A stretch of 64,000 nt of DNA from Cymodocea nodosa (GCA_036874045.1 CM072338.1:18808501-18872500), one strand, 5' to 3'. Positions 1 through 12,654 are shown, counted from the first letter of the stretch. Translations and numbers: made by a program. The notes: a model not told the origin generated them from the letters alone.

Positions 1-568
1 AAGTTGAAATAACATGATAAATGTTCTCTTCTCAGGACTTTCCCAAGAGTTTAAAACTAAAAAGAAGTTGACTTGTTCAGAGAATTCTTATGAAACCTAC
101 AAACCTAATAAACATGTCAGGTGTAAACAAATTCATAATTCAGTCAAATGCAAGCCAGATAATAGAAATGCAGCTCATTCATTTCACAGAAAAAATCCCT
201 GTGATATGAGAGCGGTCAACTTAAAATACAAAAATCACAATCTCAAGAAGCTCATTTTTCATGTGAAAAGAGACTGTTCATTTCCTGTTTTTTCCGAGCT
301 AAAATTATTAGTTGATGTCCACTCATTCAAACAAACATGATGAAATTCATACCGTATGAAATAGTAAATAAAATTGAAATGGGTATTTTCCTCTTCCAAG
401 TTAGCAATTCAAGCCTATTTATAGATATTAAGGAACATATTAATAAAAAAATGGAATTTTTAAGAAGATACAGAGGAATATCATAGGCTATCTAGTTAAA
501 TCTTAATGTGTTCTAAGATTTCTTTAATGAAAACATGTGAAGAAGGGAATAAAACGGCTGCTACTAAC
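1..568 (-). other. Intron sequence of the RINGv gene at the window edge
   Basis: This lies downstream of donor gttagt (568-563) of the RINGv gene. A 108-codon open frame on the plus strand (14-340) has no recognisable domain and is probably chance. No exon of the RINGv gene was found here, so its next exon should lie left of the window. Confidence 0.55.
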
Positions 569-3500
569 CTCATGGCAGATCTCACAAGTAAGGTCTCCTT
601 TCTCATTGACCCATCGCTGCACACACTCCTTGTGAGCATACTGGGACAAGCAAGGTAGATGTTAGCTGGTTCATGCAAGAATTTTTTTTCAAGGAACAAC
701 AAATAAATATACTATAACATACTTTGCATTATTTTCTGTTGATATTTTACATTCAGAATCTAAGCATAAAGGATATGTTCCTTTCTATAGATTTGATTAA
801 ATTACAATCGGGTTAGATCACTCATATAGGTTAGTTCACAATTTTTTAGTGATGGAATTCTAATCAAAGAAGCTTCTGACTAACTCTGATGATCAAAATG
901 GAGAAAAGTCATGTGGTGTGAAAAGAAAGCTTCGTGATATCTTAGAAAGAGAAGGTAAAGAAGAAAAGACAACTTGAATGTGGGACGATCACATTAGTAT
1001 TTATGGTAGACTAGTAACTAATTGAACTATCAATCTATCATAGCTTAATATCATTGCCTTGAAGAAAGTGAATTAAATTAAGATGATGTTAATGTCAACT
1101 GGAAGTTACAAGTCGAAAAGGAAAGAATGTAAATTCCAATACTTAAGACATTAGTGTAAGATGGAAATGACAAAAAGGAAAGTATTAGATTCTCCCTTTC
1201 CCACCTTTGCCTGTTCGAAAATCACAATTGCAAGAACTCTCTTCACAACCCTTGATGGTTGAGCATTGCTCTAAAAGAAGTATTGTCAACAACCCTCAAC
1301 AATCGTTACCTCTAGCTCAACACAACAACCCTCAAAACTCCTCCTCCTAACCATCGACGGTGAACACCTCATCAAGCTCACACCTCCTTGCACTCTATCA
1401 ATCGTTGAAGGTCCTCCTTGTGCTCTACACCTCCTCACACTCTGAAGCTCCCCCTCTTGACCATTGATGGAAACAATTCATCACACTTGCACCTCCTCAC
1501 ACTCTATTAACCGCTAAAGGTCCTCCTCACACTTTACACCTCCTTGTGCTCCGAACTTCCTCCTCCAGACTGTTAACAGAGAACACCTCATTACACTTGC
1601 ATCTCCTTGCACCATATCAACCATCGAAGGTCCTCCTTACGCTCCACACCTCCTCACACTTTGAAGCTCCTTGCAACTCTGATTTGGTACCTTTTGATAC
1701 GCCCTTTGTTATTATTCTTATATTTTTTATTTTCTTTCTTCAAAGTTCTTATTATGATTCTACTTTCTTCGATGTATAATCTATTGTGATTGTACTTGTT
1801 GATCATAAGGGCAGGGAGGTTCCTTTCAATTTCATCCACATAATGGTTGAAATTTTGACTACATTGGATGAAACTTTTGAATGAAGGAAAATTGATAGAT
1901 TTTGATATCCGACCTGATACATTTTGATTTTCACATTGAAATATGCATAATACCAATAACCATTTGGACTACCATACCTAGAAATTGGATGTACTAGTGA
2001 AATTTCATTGATAAGTCTTGAAACATAACTCCATGTTTTCAGTTATCTAATACATGAAATTGAAGGAATAACAAATCTGGAAAATGATGGAAAACTCAAA
2101 ATCAAATTTTAATGAAAAAAACAATGGGGAAAAAATATATGAAAAAAGAGTATCACTGAAGTTGAGATGGAAACAAAAACATTGTGATCATAATTGTTAT
2201 TTGTTTAATTAAGGTAGGTTGGGGTTCCATATTAGAAGTATTAATTCTATTTTTAGTTAAACCAAGTAACTTCTAGTGCCTTTCTTGTATTGAGGTTGCC
2301 TCAAATTTTTAGTTAAAAACAATGGTTGAAGATCTTGTTGACATTTTTGGAGTTGCATCCTGCATTGATTTAGATTTTCCTAAACCAGAATGTCTGCAAA
2401 TTGGTTTGTCCTACAAAACCCCCAACAAAGAGAGAAATTGGAGTATTCATATGATCCCTTTGTCATGTCCATATAATCCTAAGCTTTTCTAAACAAACTG
2501 GAAACATGCAAATGTGTTCATAAACCTCAGAAACCAATTGGGTGTTGTATCTGCAGAACAAGCTTTTGCATACTAAACCTACATTTTACTAATCTTTCCT
2601 TGGGTAGATTTTATTAATCTTAAATATCAAATTTTGCAATTAAGAAATTCAAGCTATTATCTATCCTTTGATTTAAGCCTCATATTTCTTAACACTCTTT
2701 TTATGCACAAAAAATTCCCATCCATGCTTGTCTGTAGTTTGATCTGAAATTAGAGCCTCAACTTTTGGTCTGTTATTCAGCAAGGTGAAGCCACTTCACC
2801 TATTCAAGAATAATGTGCATTATTATCACCAACTAAGTCAACAGAAAGATCTCCTTTTAACATTTCTATTCTAAAAAGTATTAGATTGTATCAATATACT
2901 CAATAGGCCCTCTTTTTTTAGCAGAAATAAATGCCCAAGTTTAAGTGTCAAGCATTACATAAGAGTGTCTCAACTGTCAAGAATATAAATAAGTATATAG
3001 CAGAATAACATGACAGCTTGCATCATAAATGCTACAGCATGTGATTCTACCACCTAAGAAAAATGAAGTGTTTCTTACCTAACAATGATGTTGGTAGAGT
3101 GAACGAAAATTATTGGAACGTATGATATACTCACTGCTTAAATTAAATTTTAAAATTTACATATAAGAGAGCAAGAAATGGAGGCAAAACTAATATTTGG
3201 GAAGGTAAATAAAAATGAGGATATATAATGGATCAGAAACCATAAGAAAATCATTTTTTACATTTAGAACCAGTATTTTTTGATCCATTGGGACTTACTA
3301 TTCGGGAAGTATTTGTTTTTGTGGAAGATAAAAGCTAGAAATAATGAATAAACACGTGGGAAAAAAGTGTTCGTCCCCTTTGTGGACCATGATGTAACTC
3401 CCAGTTGAAGTGCTTACTTCTTTCCGAATGAATGGTCTTAAGTCAAATGTCACCAAGAAAAGAAAATTATTTACAAGATAACCTCTCTAAATGAAGGTTC

Positions 3501-6500
3501 TGAAGTTCTAAACTTATCTACAGTTCTTTCACAACCTATTAAGTAGGGCAAAAAGGGCCTAATGGTCATATGTTTGACCAAAGAATGAATGAAACATACG
3601 AGTGACAATCAAAGACAAAGGCATCTGAACTTGGAGGATACAACAAAAAATAACAAGATACTAGTTACAATGATAATATTTTTGTGGATCATTAAATAAG
3701 ACACCCAAAATGAGCTTTTTTATAATGGTAATATTTTTGTTTAGATTTAAACCTAAGGCTTCTTTTCCTGTAATAGAGTGAAAGACACTAAAAAAATCAA
3801 AACATGCATACTGTCAATGATTTTCTCTCATTCTAATGTCAAGCTTAAAGAAATCAGAATTAATAAATGTTCCCATTTGTAGAGCATGCCCTGACATTTA
3901 CTAGATAAGTTAAGAAACCAAATTTTCATGTAAATAACCTTCTTTTTTGAACAATAATATAAAATGACAACAAGCAACATCGAAGAATACTGAAAACATA
4001 GAACAAATAAAATTACATGAAAATTCAAGAATTGTGAATGAATGTGTTCCTTTATTAACATTTGATGCATATATGTTGTATCAACCTATTAGTTAACAAT
4101 TTTTTTGAAATCACAACCTATAGTAACACATTGTTGCATGCATAAGGTCACTTTTATTTATCTACTAGAATGATGTTTTACGTCTTATAAATGAATACGT
4201 GTTGTACAAATTTAGAATGTGATAGTATTTAAGGCATATGAATTGTTATGTTATCATTTGAGCAATACTAAAATAATAATTTTTCTTAACATAGATATGG
4301 CTACTCTTGAGAGGACAAAGAGTGAAGGAAGACGAAGTTATACAAATTAGAAAGCTGAAACAGATGTCATTTTCTTAAATATATTGACTAAAGTATTAAA
4401 TGAATGGAATAAAAAAATTGATGACGATAAGATCAAAAAGAGCACTTGAGATGAAGTCATAGAGAAATAAACAAAAAAAGAAAAAATATATATCACTAAA
4501 AAAATGTGGACAAGCATATTAAGACTTGAAGATAGAGTTATCAAAATTATACTAAAATTACAAAACAAACTGAATGAGGTTGGAACTTCATATAGTGTCA
4601 TAATGACATATCTAATGAAATATAGAATGATTTTGTTAATGTTAGATTTCTTATGTCCTACTTTACACATATCAAACTTTATAAAATGTCATTTCTAATT
4701 TTTTTTTTTTTTTGTAGTCACATCTAAAGTGTGAAAGATGCAAAATAAAAGCATGTTTTATTTATGAGCAATTGCAGCAAATTTTTAAATACAATATGAC
4801 TAATGAAATTGTGATTAAACAAAATGTTAATAATATCTCAGAGGAAGTAGAGGTTATATCTAACACTTAGGATGCTGACATACTACACAATTCAGAGAAT
4901 AACATACAGGCTAATAAGAAAAGAAAAAAGAAAAAACAACCACAAGTTCATGCAAAATCACAACAAATTATTGCAAAATGTTTAAAGATATAACATCTAC
5001 CATCATGCATATGTATGAAAATGATGATGCTAACACAATGGAACATAATGAATATTTACGAAAAAAAGTTTTTGTGTAGAACAATATAGTTTTTGTGCAA
5101 AAGAATATGGCTTTTGTGCAGAGGAGTATGTTTTTTGTGCAAGAGCAAATGTTAACGTTGTCATTGAAGCAATGTTATCATTTTGGCGAAGTTGTTGCAT
5201 CATTGGTTGAGATTGAAGGTATTTCTATCATTGAAAGATTTAAAATTATGCAGTTATTTCAAAAGAAATAATAAAGTCATCAATTCTTAAGTCTACCAAA
5301 AGAATTACAATTAGAATGGTTACACTTTCAACTAAGATAGAATACTTTGTGTGTAAGGAAGTGAACTTATATGTTTGTGTAGATTTCTTATCAAAATGTT
5401 TGTGTGAGGAAGTAAACTTATATGTTTGTGTGGAATGCTTTTGTATTAGTATGACATTTAACTATTCATGTGAAATGAAGTAGAAAATGTTGTTTTGTTA
5501 TATTTGTATGGAATGATTGCGTGAAATATGTTTTTATGTAATCTTTTTTATTTTTGTTATGTTTATGTAGAATGAATTTGTGTTATATGTTTGTATGCAA
5601 TATTTTTCAATTTTTTCCAAATATGTTTTTTTTTAATATACGTGAAGATGTTCCACAATGATGTTTGCCACATATGATATTGATACTATACTAATATTAA
5701 TTTATGAAGAAGAGGAAGAGACTCAGAGGAGGTGAAAGCATCTACTCTTTTTATGGAGCATCTTCGCAAGAATGACAAGTATGTCAAATATACTTTTAAT
5801 TAATACAAGTCGCATTTATAGAAAAAATGAACAAATTACATAAGAAGATTATTAAATCTATCACTACCACATTAAACTAATAATTGTCGAAAAACTTATA
5901 GAATTAGTCAATCTATTTTTCTCAATTTTTGTGACTTAATGAAAAATGAAAGAGTGAACAAAAATACCAATAATATTATAATAGAGGAAATACTTGTCAT
6001 ATTCCATATGATAATCGGATAAGATCAATAGTACAAAGTAACTACACAGCAATTTAGTTGTTCTATTTAGACAATTAGTAAATACTTTAATGAAGTATTT
6101 AATGTTATATTACACCTAAATCATGTACTTATAGCAACACCTTCATCATTAACATCGAATTGAATTTGAAATGATCCAAATGTCTATCCCTTATTCATTT
6201 TATACTTACAAAGTTTTGTTGTGATTATTTCAAACATTATAATAATTTATTTAATGTTAACAAGATTGCATTGATATTATTAATGGTACACATATCAAAG
6301 CAATAATTTCTGAAAATAAAATAACAAGGTTTAGGGACAGAAAAGAAAATTTATCTTAAAATGTTATGGCAACATAAAATTTTGACATAGAATTTATATA
6401 TATTCTAAATGATTAAAAAAGATTAACAGTTAGATGCTTGTGTCCTCCAAGACACGATAAGTAGATCTAACAACTTTCAAATTCTACTAGGTAAATATCT

Positions 6501-8097
6501 TACGTATATTTGAGAGTTATAATTACATTATCACACTAATATTGATTTATATTCAAATAAATTTTACTTGCTAAATGTTAAATATCTCAATCAACCAAAA
6601 TTTATTTGTCCATTTTAAGATATGTGATATCATTTATCTAATTATGATAATAATAGGCAATAATATTGTAGAAAACTTCAACCATAAATATTCACAGCTA
6701 ACGATAATGATTAAATGCATTTTTGAAGTTCTCAAATAATGTTTTACAATTTTACAATGTCATATGTCATATCCATATGAAACACAAGTTAAGATTGTCA
6801 TCATATTTTTTTATTTCACAATTTTATTTGTAAAACTAATGGACAATATCTACTTGAAGATCTTTAAGATGAATTGAAAAAATTAAACATTATAGATGAT
6901 ATACAATCAACAAAAGAAGTATATTCAAAAGCAAATACACAAGTTGAAATGACTCAAGAACGAAGAAAAGAATTAGCAAATAAAATGTGCAAAAATATGA
7001 TGATGACAATGTAAGATAAAAAAATGTTTGATATTATTTTTCAAATTTTTAAAATGATTCATAAAAAATGTATTCGTACTTTTAAACAATTTTGTACTTT
7101 TAAAAAATGTATGATCTTTGTACTTTTTATTTTGATAATATTGTTTTAATTTTAAAATGATCTACAATGTATTAAACATTCTATTTCTTTACATTTAATT
7201 TTCAATCAACACTAACCCTCCTTGGAAATTCTAACTTTCTAACACGTCTATTATACTTTCTTTTTTTTAACTTTTTTGACATTTCATTTCTAACTATTTT
7301 AAACTTTCTATTTCCTTGAGAATTCTTGACTTCTAAACATTTCATCGTGCACTAATGGGTTTTAAATGAACTACTGCCACATGTGTGAATAAGTGTAGAA
7401 TACATTAGTTTTAGCGACCTTTATGGAGGAATAAGAATAATAATATTTTTAGGAATAAGTTTGAGAATACCTATTATTCCATAATGCTTTAACATTATTT
7501 TGGTTAGAAATCTTGAACGTAAGGAAAGGAATGGAAACTTCAAAGGCTTCACCCATGTTGTAGAATTCATAGCTAGGTTGTTAAATAAAATTAGGAAGCC
7601 ACTATGCATGAAAGAATACCGGCTGATAGTAAATTATTTATATCGAACCCCAAGCCATTTAGTTTCTTCATTTTCGTAGGAAATTTAAGCAATCACCTTG
7701 GACTGACTTGTACAGTAAGAAGTTCCTCGTTATTTTCCTTAGATATCGAAAAAGGTGAAGTAGTTTTATAACAAGGCAAGAGCAATGCGAGAAAACAAGA
7801 AATAATGGAAACAAATACCTTCAGACTGCCATTGCAGGCACAAGGAGTATCCAGATTCTTGATGTTGTCTTCTTCCTGGCAGATACGGCACTCTACGGTC
7901 TGAATAAGTGGTTCCCCTTCCTCTGGAATGTCAACTCGCAGTTCCTTCGAGACCCCGCACGATGGCAAAGACCCGGAAAGGACAGGCACATGGGAAGGCG
8001 CACTAGTCTCTCCAGAAGGCCCTGAGACCTTAGTAAGTGGCACCCTCTCGTCCGCCTCAGGTGCGGAGTTAACATTCAGAACCACATGTTCTCCCAT
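569..8097 (-). CDS. Membrane-type RINGv (MARCH-like) E3 ubiquitin ligase, 5' part; continues past the left edge
   Basis: Two coding exons are visible, complement(7819..8097) and complement(569..640). They give 93 + 24 codons, joined in phase 0 with GT-AG borders (donor gtattt, acceptor cccag). Together they make a C4HC3 RINGv domain: Cys70, Cys73, Cys86, Cys88, His96, Cys99, Cys112 and Cys115, with the family signatures VECRICQEED and CVQRWVNEKGD. The start at 8097 gives MGEHVVLNVN, the usual N-terminus of plant RING/FYVE/PHD proteins of this group. These are membrane-anchored ligases that use the RINGv domain to recruit a ubiquitin-conjugating enzyme; the membrane segments lie in later exons, outside the window. 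After CEICHE the donor gttagt is seen at 568-563, and no further exon was recognised between 1 and 568. The 7178-bp intron between the two exons is unusual. Family assignment is firm; the exact orthologue is not. Confidence 0.88.
1350..1675. repeat. Degenerate minisatellite, about 3 copies of a 109-110-bp unit
   Basis: Three head-to-tail copies start near 1350, 1460 and 1569. Each carries the landmarks accat-ga-gg, cacctc-tca, gaaggtcctcct and acacctcctcaca in the same order. The copies differ by many substitutions, so the array is old. It is C/T-rich on the plus strand and lies inside the large RINGv-gene intron. Confidence 0.75.
4290..7010 (+). mobile_element. Decayed PIF/Harbinger DNA transposon
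   Basis: The second half reads as a broken DDE_4 (Harbinger) transposase. Around 5890-5945 is a CRKTYRISQSIF-like start. At 6264-6300 is DCIDIINGTHIK (family form DCIGAIDGTHI), followed to about 6408 by RFRDRKENLS and NFDIEFIYIL. At 6433-6500 is DACVLQDTISRSN, at about 6702-6735 IKCIFEVLK (family IERCFGVLK), and at about 6760-6825 PYETQVKIVIIFFYFTILF (family YPYKTQVKIVIACCVLHNF). The first half, about 4290-5280, resembles the element's Myb/SANT-like ORF1, with a Lys-rich tail near 4915-4950. In-frame stops and frame changes occur throughout, so it is not functional. Terminal inverted repeats were not identified, so the ends are approximate. Confidence 0.8.
5068..5151 (+). repeat. Four 21-bp (7-codon) repeats in the transposon ORF1 tail
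   Basis: Four head-to-tail units at 5068, 5089, 5110 and 5131 translate as heptads of the form x-F-V-Q-x-x-M (VFVQKNM, AFVQRSM, FFVQEQM; the first unit has a stop at the Q position). The heptad spacing would suit a coiled coil in the former protein. It lies inside the decayed Harbinger element. Confidence 0.7.
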
Positions 8098-8870
8098 TCC
8101 AAAGAGCTGGCAGGAGGAAGAACTGTCTTTTTTCTACCTTATACCTTCCAAATTCTCCTCTCAGTAATATGCAACAAAAGTCCGGATTTTGGAATCGAAT
8201 TGACGAATTGTACCTTCCCGATAACCTAGACAAATAGCATTTTGCAGATCAAGTACCACAAAAAAAAAACGTAAATCCAAAGCATTTGAGAGACTAAAAT
8301 ATTTCTTCTTTTAACAAGCAATCTAAACAACCAGAATGCAGAAAAAGGTGATCTGAAGAAAATTTCAGAACAATCGACAGAACCACGATACGTACAATCC
8401 TTCGAGGAGCAGAAAATCAATCCCCCCCTTCAAACAACACATACCACCAACCAATCGAAAATTCCGTTAACAACAAAATACAAAGGAACCAGGCACAACC
8501 TAACCGACCAAAGGCAACGAGAGCAAGTGAAATGGCAGCAAACAAGGTCGCAACGACGAATAAGGAAAAAAAAAAAAAAACGTCACCTAGAACGCTTCCT
8601 ACCGAATTCCCTCCTCCGCCGCTGCTGCTGCTCCTGTTAAACAACGCAGATGAGGAGGAATTTGGTTCCCATTTGTACACCGCCCCCGTTTGCTCTGGCT
8701 CGCGGGTTCGTACTCTCCCGACCATTCCCCACCCTTGACGACGGCGCCGTAACGCCCCACCCGGCCTTGACTAACGGCCGTCAGGAGAACGCTGCCCGCC
8801 ACCTGGCATCCGAATCGACCGTTGGCTTCGTTTTGGACGGTAGGGATTGGCTTATGCGGAGTACGTGTTG
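8098..8870 (-). promoter_or_regulatory. Leader and promoter region of the RINGv gene
   Basis: GC content rises sharply at 8590-8860 compared with both sides. On the minus strand a possible 5'-UTR exon ends at about 8590 with a CTAG|gtgacg donor followed by a long T run. A possible acceptor (attactgag) lies near 8165, just upstream of the start codon at 8097. This suggests a leader interrupted by a 5'-UTR intron of about 0.4 kb. Short open frames here on both strands are GC-driven and show no domain. Confidence 0.4.
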
Positions 8871-10440
8871 ACGTGGTCCAAGCGTATCGATTCGATGTTC
8901 ATCGAAATAAATTTATTATATTAAGTTTTTTCTTGCGGTGGAAGTTTTTTTCCATTATTTGAATACTTGTAAAAGGACCACCATTAAATTTATTAGATTA
9001 AGTCAGCTAGCGATGCAAGTTACGACAGAATTTGATAATAAATTTTCAGGCATCAAATTAGCAATGCCAAAATAAAGGAATCTGTAAATTTATAACAAAA
9101 CCAAAGGACATTAAAGTAAATTTAGTAATTAAATAAAGGAATTAGAAAATAAATATTTAAATCTTCATAATGAAATATTATTTAGCAATGCAAAGCTATA
9201 TTTTTCTCTCTTCTTTTATAATTGCTTTCATTATTATATATATAAGATTGCATGTTAGAGTTTGGTTGATCGATTTGTCATCTGTATCTTTTAAATTTAA
9301 AAATTAGCAACGACACGTCATTATTGATAATAATTAAGACGAAAGAGAGAAAGATGGACAAACATCCAACAACTACCAATTTTTCCAATATGTCATAGAC
9401 ATTAAAATCCACATCTCCGTTGACGTTAATCAAGGATGACCTAAAAAAAATTGATTTTTCACTTGTATACTATAAAAAAATTGATAATTACTTATATATC
9501 ATCTAAAATTTCACAATTACTTGTATGGTATTAAAAAAGTTATATTTCTCATTAGAATAACCTTACAGTTGATGTATTTGAGTTATTGGTAAGAATATCA
9601 ACGTAAAAGAAAATTTTTTCGGTATCGTAAATATGATTTTTGAATGATATAGAATTAATTACTAAAATATTTGATGATATATACGTAAAAAAATTCAAAA
9701 AATTTTATGGTCTCTTCAACGATACTGTAGACTTTTTCAGAATGAAATTGATAAAATAGTGTGATTTATAATATAACGGCCTGGTTGAATAGAATTTCTT
9801 CTTATATTAGAATACGGTAGTTATATTTTGCCTGGTAAAATATTTTTACTAATTACCAATCAATAGCTATAGGTTTCAATTCAAATCTCATTATTGAAAT
9901 GATATAAATTGATCGTCAATATTTAAATAGATATACACTTTATAAATAACCATTTTATAAAATTAGACCAAACTACTCATCTTTTCATTTTTGGTAAGAA
10001 AACTTCTTATCATGTGGAAGCTCACAAGTCTCAATCCGCGTTCCAATAAATCGACTGGAATAATTTAGATAATCTGACATTGATATCTGTGGTTTCCATT
10101 AATATTAGAATCTCAGTAAATATAAAAATCATTACCATTGTTAAAAATGGTAAGCTTTTAACAGTTAAACTGATTAGAAACAATGATAATCTTAATCTTA
10201 ATTTCTTTTCAAAATTTGATTTTTCTACAATAATACTTTTTACATTCGCGGAGATTTGAAAATCTCGTGAGAATCACAAGTAACATCACATGGTCAATTA
10301 TAACTAATATTACACTAATCGACTAATAATTAATTCAAAGATTCTATTTTTTTAATATACTTTATTAATTAATTTAAATTTACGTTTACGTGGATTAAAA
10401 TTTGCAATATTGAAAGTATTAAAAAAATTATTTAAAAAGG
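8871..10440. other. AT-rich intergenic region
   Basis: This lies between the divergent RINGv gene and EMB514. It is strongly AT-rich, with no open frame of note, no RNA gene and no recognisable repeat family. Confidence 0.6.
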
Positions 10441-10502
10441 CAAAAGCCACCGGTTGGAGGAAATAGCGTTGATTACGAGAGAAACGCCCACGACAAAACA
10501 GG

Positions 10503-10530
10503 AAACCCTAACCGTATAGGGTTATTTAAA
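10503..10530 (+). promoter_or_regulatory. Palindromic telo-box pair and TATA-like site of EMB514
   Basis: AAACCCTAA (10503-10511) is a telo-box. A reversed copy follows, so AACCCTA (10504-10510) and TAGGGTT (10517-10523) form a perfect inverted repeat with a 6-bp spacer. A TATA-like tatttaaa (10523-10530) is directly downstream, about 40 bp before the ATG. Telo-boxes are common in plant promoters of ribosome-biogenesis and nucleolar genes, which suits EMB514. Confidence 0.6.
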
Positions 10531-10567
10531 CCCGCCTCTCAAGCGAGCACATCCTCCGTCACCGACC

Positions 10568-12654
10568 ATGACGGACGCAGCAGAGAAGAAGTCTCACCCA
10601 GACGCGGAAGGGAGCGATCTCCAGGCTGCGGCGGATATGGAACTGGAGGCTCAATCTCCCGGAGAGCCGGAGCCTATGGGCAACGACATGGGAAAGAGGG
10701 AAAGAGAGGAGGGAGAGCAAGGGGAGAACGGGGAGGCAAAGAAGCAGAAGGTGGAGAAGTCTGTAGAGGAGAAGCGGTTGGAGAGCTTGGAGGGAGAACA
10801 GGGGGAGGACGGGGAGTCGAAGAAGCAGGCGTTGGACAAGTCTGCGGAGGAGGGGGAGGGAAGGGTGGGTGGAGGACAGGAGAATGGGAAGCCTCCCGCC
10901 TCGGTGCGTCTCGGGCCGAAGGTGTTTGGGACGTCGATGGAGATGTTCGACTACTTCTATAAGCTGCTTCATTCATGGACCCCCCTCGTTGATATCAACA
11001 AGGTAAGGTGCTTTAAGTTTTCAAAATAAAGGTGGATGCTTTTTAACGTTGCCAGTTATTTATTGACGCTTAAGCGATCGCAGGGGTGGTTGTTCATTGT
11101 GTTTGTTGATCCAGAAATGTTTATTCAACGATGATTGGATTGAAAACGAAATTTTGCTTCGTTGCCGATGTTTTCTAAAAGTGATACATTTGTACCTGGT
11201 TATGTTTCCCCGTGGTTATTGTTAGGATAAACTATAAAGTAGTGTTGTTGCCGTGTGTATAGGATGGAGACGATGGAAGAAAAGAAACTCCGTACCCGAG
11301 AGTTCTGTTACTAATAAGTAGAATGTGGTCTACGACTGAATGTCATCGGATCTTATTTAAGGATTTAAGAGAAGTGGAAAGATATGGGTCATGGTGATCA
11401 TGCTTTATGGCCATGAACGTTGCATTTTGCACAAGTAAATTCATCTTCTTCTTCACACAGTGGTTGGGATATGTCCGTAAAATCATCTGTTTCTGATAAC
11501 TCAGTGGTTGCATACTTATTGTTCATAACCTTTTCTTCCATGATAAAATTTCAAGATGATATTTTCCTTTAGCTCTTGCTTATTATATAATAGATGCATT
11601 TATCCAACTAACACTCTTATAATTCTCTATGAACATTATGAAGTTCTATCTTTAAACTAATATGTGGTCTAGGATGGGACAACTCTATGATGTAGAATGC
11701 CTTGTGAAGATTTTTGTTGGATATTGTATCTTGAGATGAATGTGCTTTGAATGCTAAATAATCTAAGTGGGAGATCATAATGTGCTTGAATTAGCTCTGC
11801 TTCATTGAGGAAAGTTTTCAAATGAATACTATCTAACCTTTAAAAATATATTTTTCCAACCATTTTCTTACCAAGCAATAACTTTTACTTGTATTGTTTC
11901 ACTTATTTCACATCATTCGATTCATTCATCTTGCTTATACGACACTAAAGAGTAAAAATGAATATCTTGATTTCATAAATGCAGAGAACTACAATAACAT
12001 CTTTTGTACTTATCTTGGACTACATTATGAAATTAACATGAACCATGCAATAACTACGCCACATGGAACAGTTTTGTTGAATTTTTTGGTTTTTAAGTTA
12101 GGTTTTACACACAGGGTAAATTATTTAGCAATTTATAATTTTCCTTTAACTTGATGGCTCATGACTCTTACCTTTGAATCTAACATAATGTGTGCACCTT
12201 TACTTTTTGAGGATGCCACTAAGTAATTTATGGGCTATGATTTCTTGTTTTTTGTACATCCTCTGTTCATATGATTTTTATGATAATAATTGATAACCAT
12301 TTAATGGATTTATATTCCTTCTTTTTGTAGTATGAACACATGGTTTTATTGGACCTGCTCAAGAAGGGTCATTCAGAACCTTGTAAGAAACTTGGAGATG
12401 GCATCCAGGCCTTTCAAGTGCGCAATCATCCATTGTGGAAAAGTCGCTGCTTCTTTCTCTTAAGGATTGATGGGTCATCTGATGATTTCAGCTTCCGAAA
12501 ATGTGTTGACCATTTACTTCCCTTACCTGACAATATGAAGCCTCAAAATGGTATCAAGGCATCTAATAACCAAAAGAACGTGGCCCAAAGGTTTGGTGGT
12601 CGTGGAGGAAGAAGTGGTGGTCGTGGAGGTCGTGGGAGGAGGGGTGGCCCTTGA
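10568..12654 (+). CDS. EMB514: EMB514/DOMINO1-like nuclear protein (DUF3223, DCL family)
   Basis: Two exons, 10568..11002 and 12331..12654, give 252 codons (phase 0; donor gtaagg, acceptor tttgtag). Residues about 1-115 are acidic and Lys/Glu-rich with an internal 27-residue duplication. Residues about 118-215 form the DUF3223 (DCL) domain: RLGPKVFGTSMEMFDYFYKL, then a YEHMVLLDLLKKGH segment and an FRKCVDHLLPLP end. The C-terminus is an RGG-type tail (RFGGRGGRSGGRGGRG), typical of RNA-binding nucleolar proteins. In Arabidopsis the family member EMB514/DOMINO1 is nuclear and needed for embryo nuclear and nucleolar development; DCL relatives act in organelle rRNA processing. No transit peptide is seen, so a nuclear role is favoured. 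The gene looks intact. Confidence 0.9.

Larger units (their letters stand above)
641..7818 (-). other. 7.2-kb intron that splits the RINGv domain
   Basis: The intron runs from donor gtattt (minus strand, 7818) to acceptor cag (641-643). It is AT-rich and contains a degenerate minisatellite (1350-1675) and a decayed PIF/Harbinger transposon (about 4290-7010) in the orientation opposite to the host gene. The stretches 700-1340, 1680-4280 and 7020-7800 show no recognisable coding sequence. Small open frames there have no family signature. Confidence 0.85.

Noticed and set aside
8417-8725. 102-codon minus-strand frame with a hydrophobic middle, upstream of the RINGv gene
   Set aside because: It spans a T run and a likely 5'-UTR intron of the RINGv gene. 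The hydrophobicity comes from poly-T and GC-rich leader sequence.
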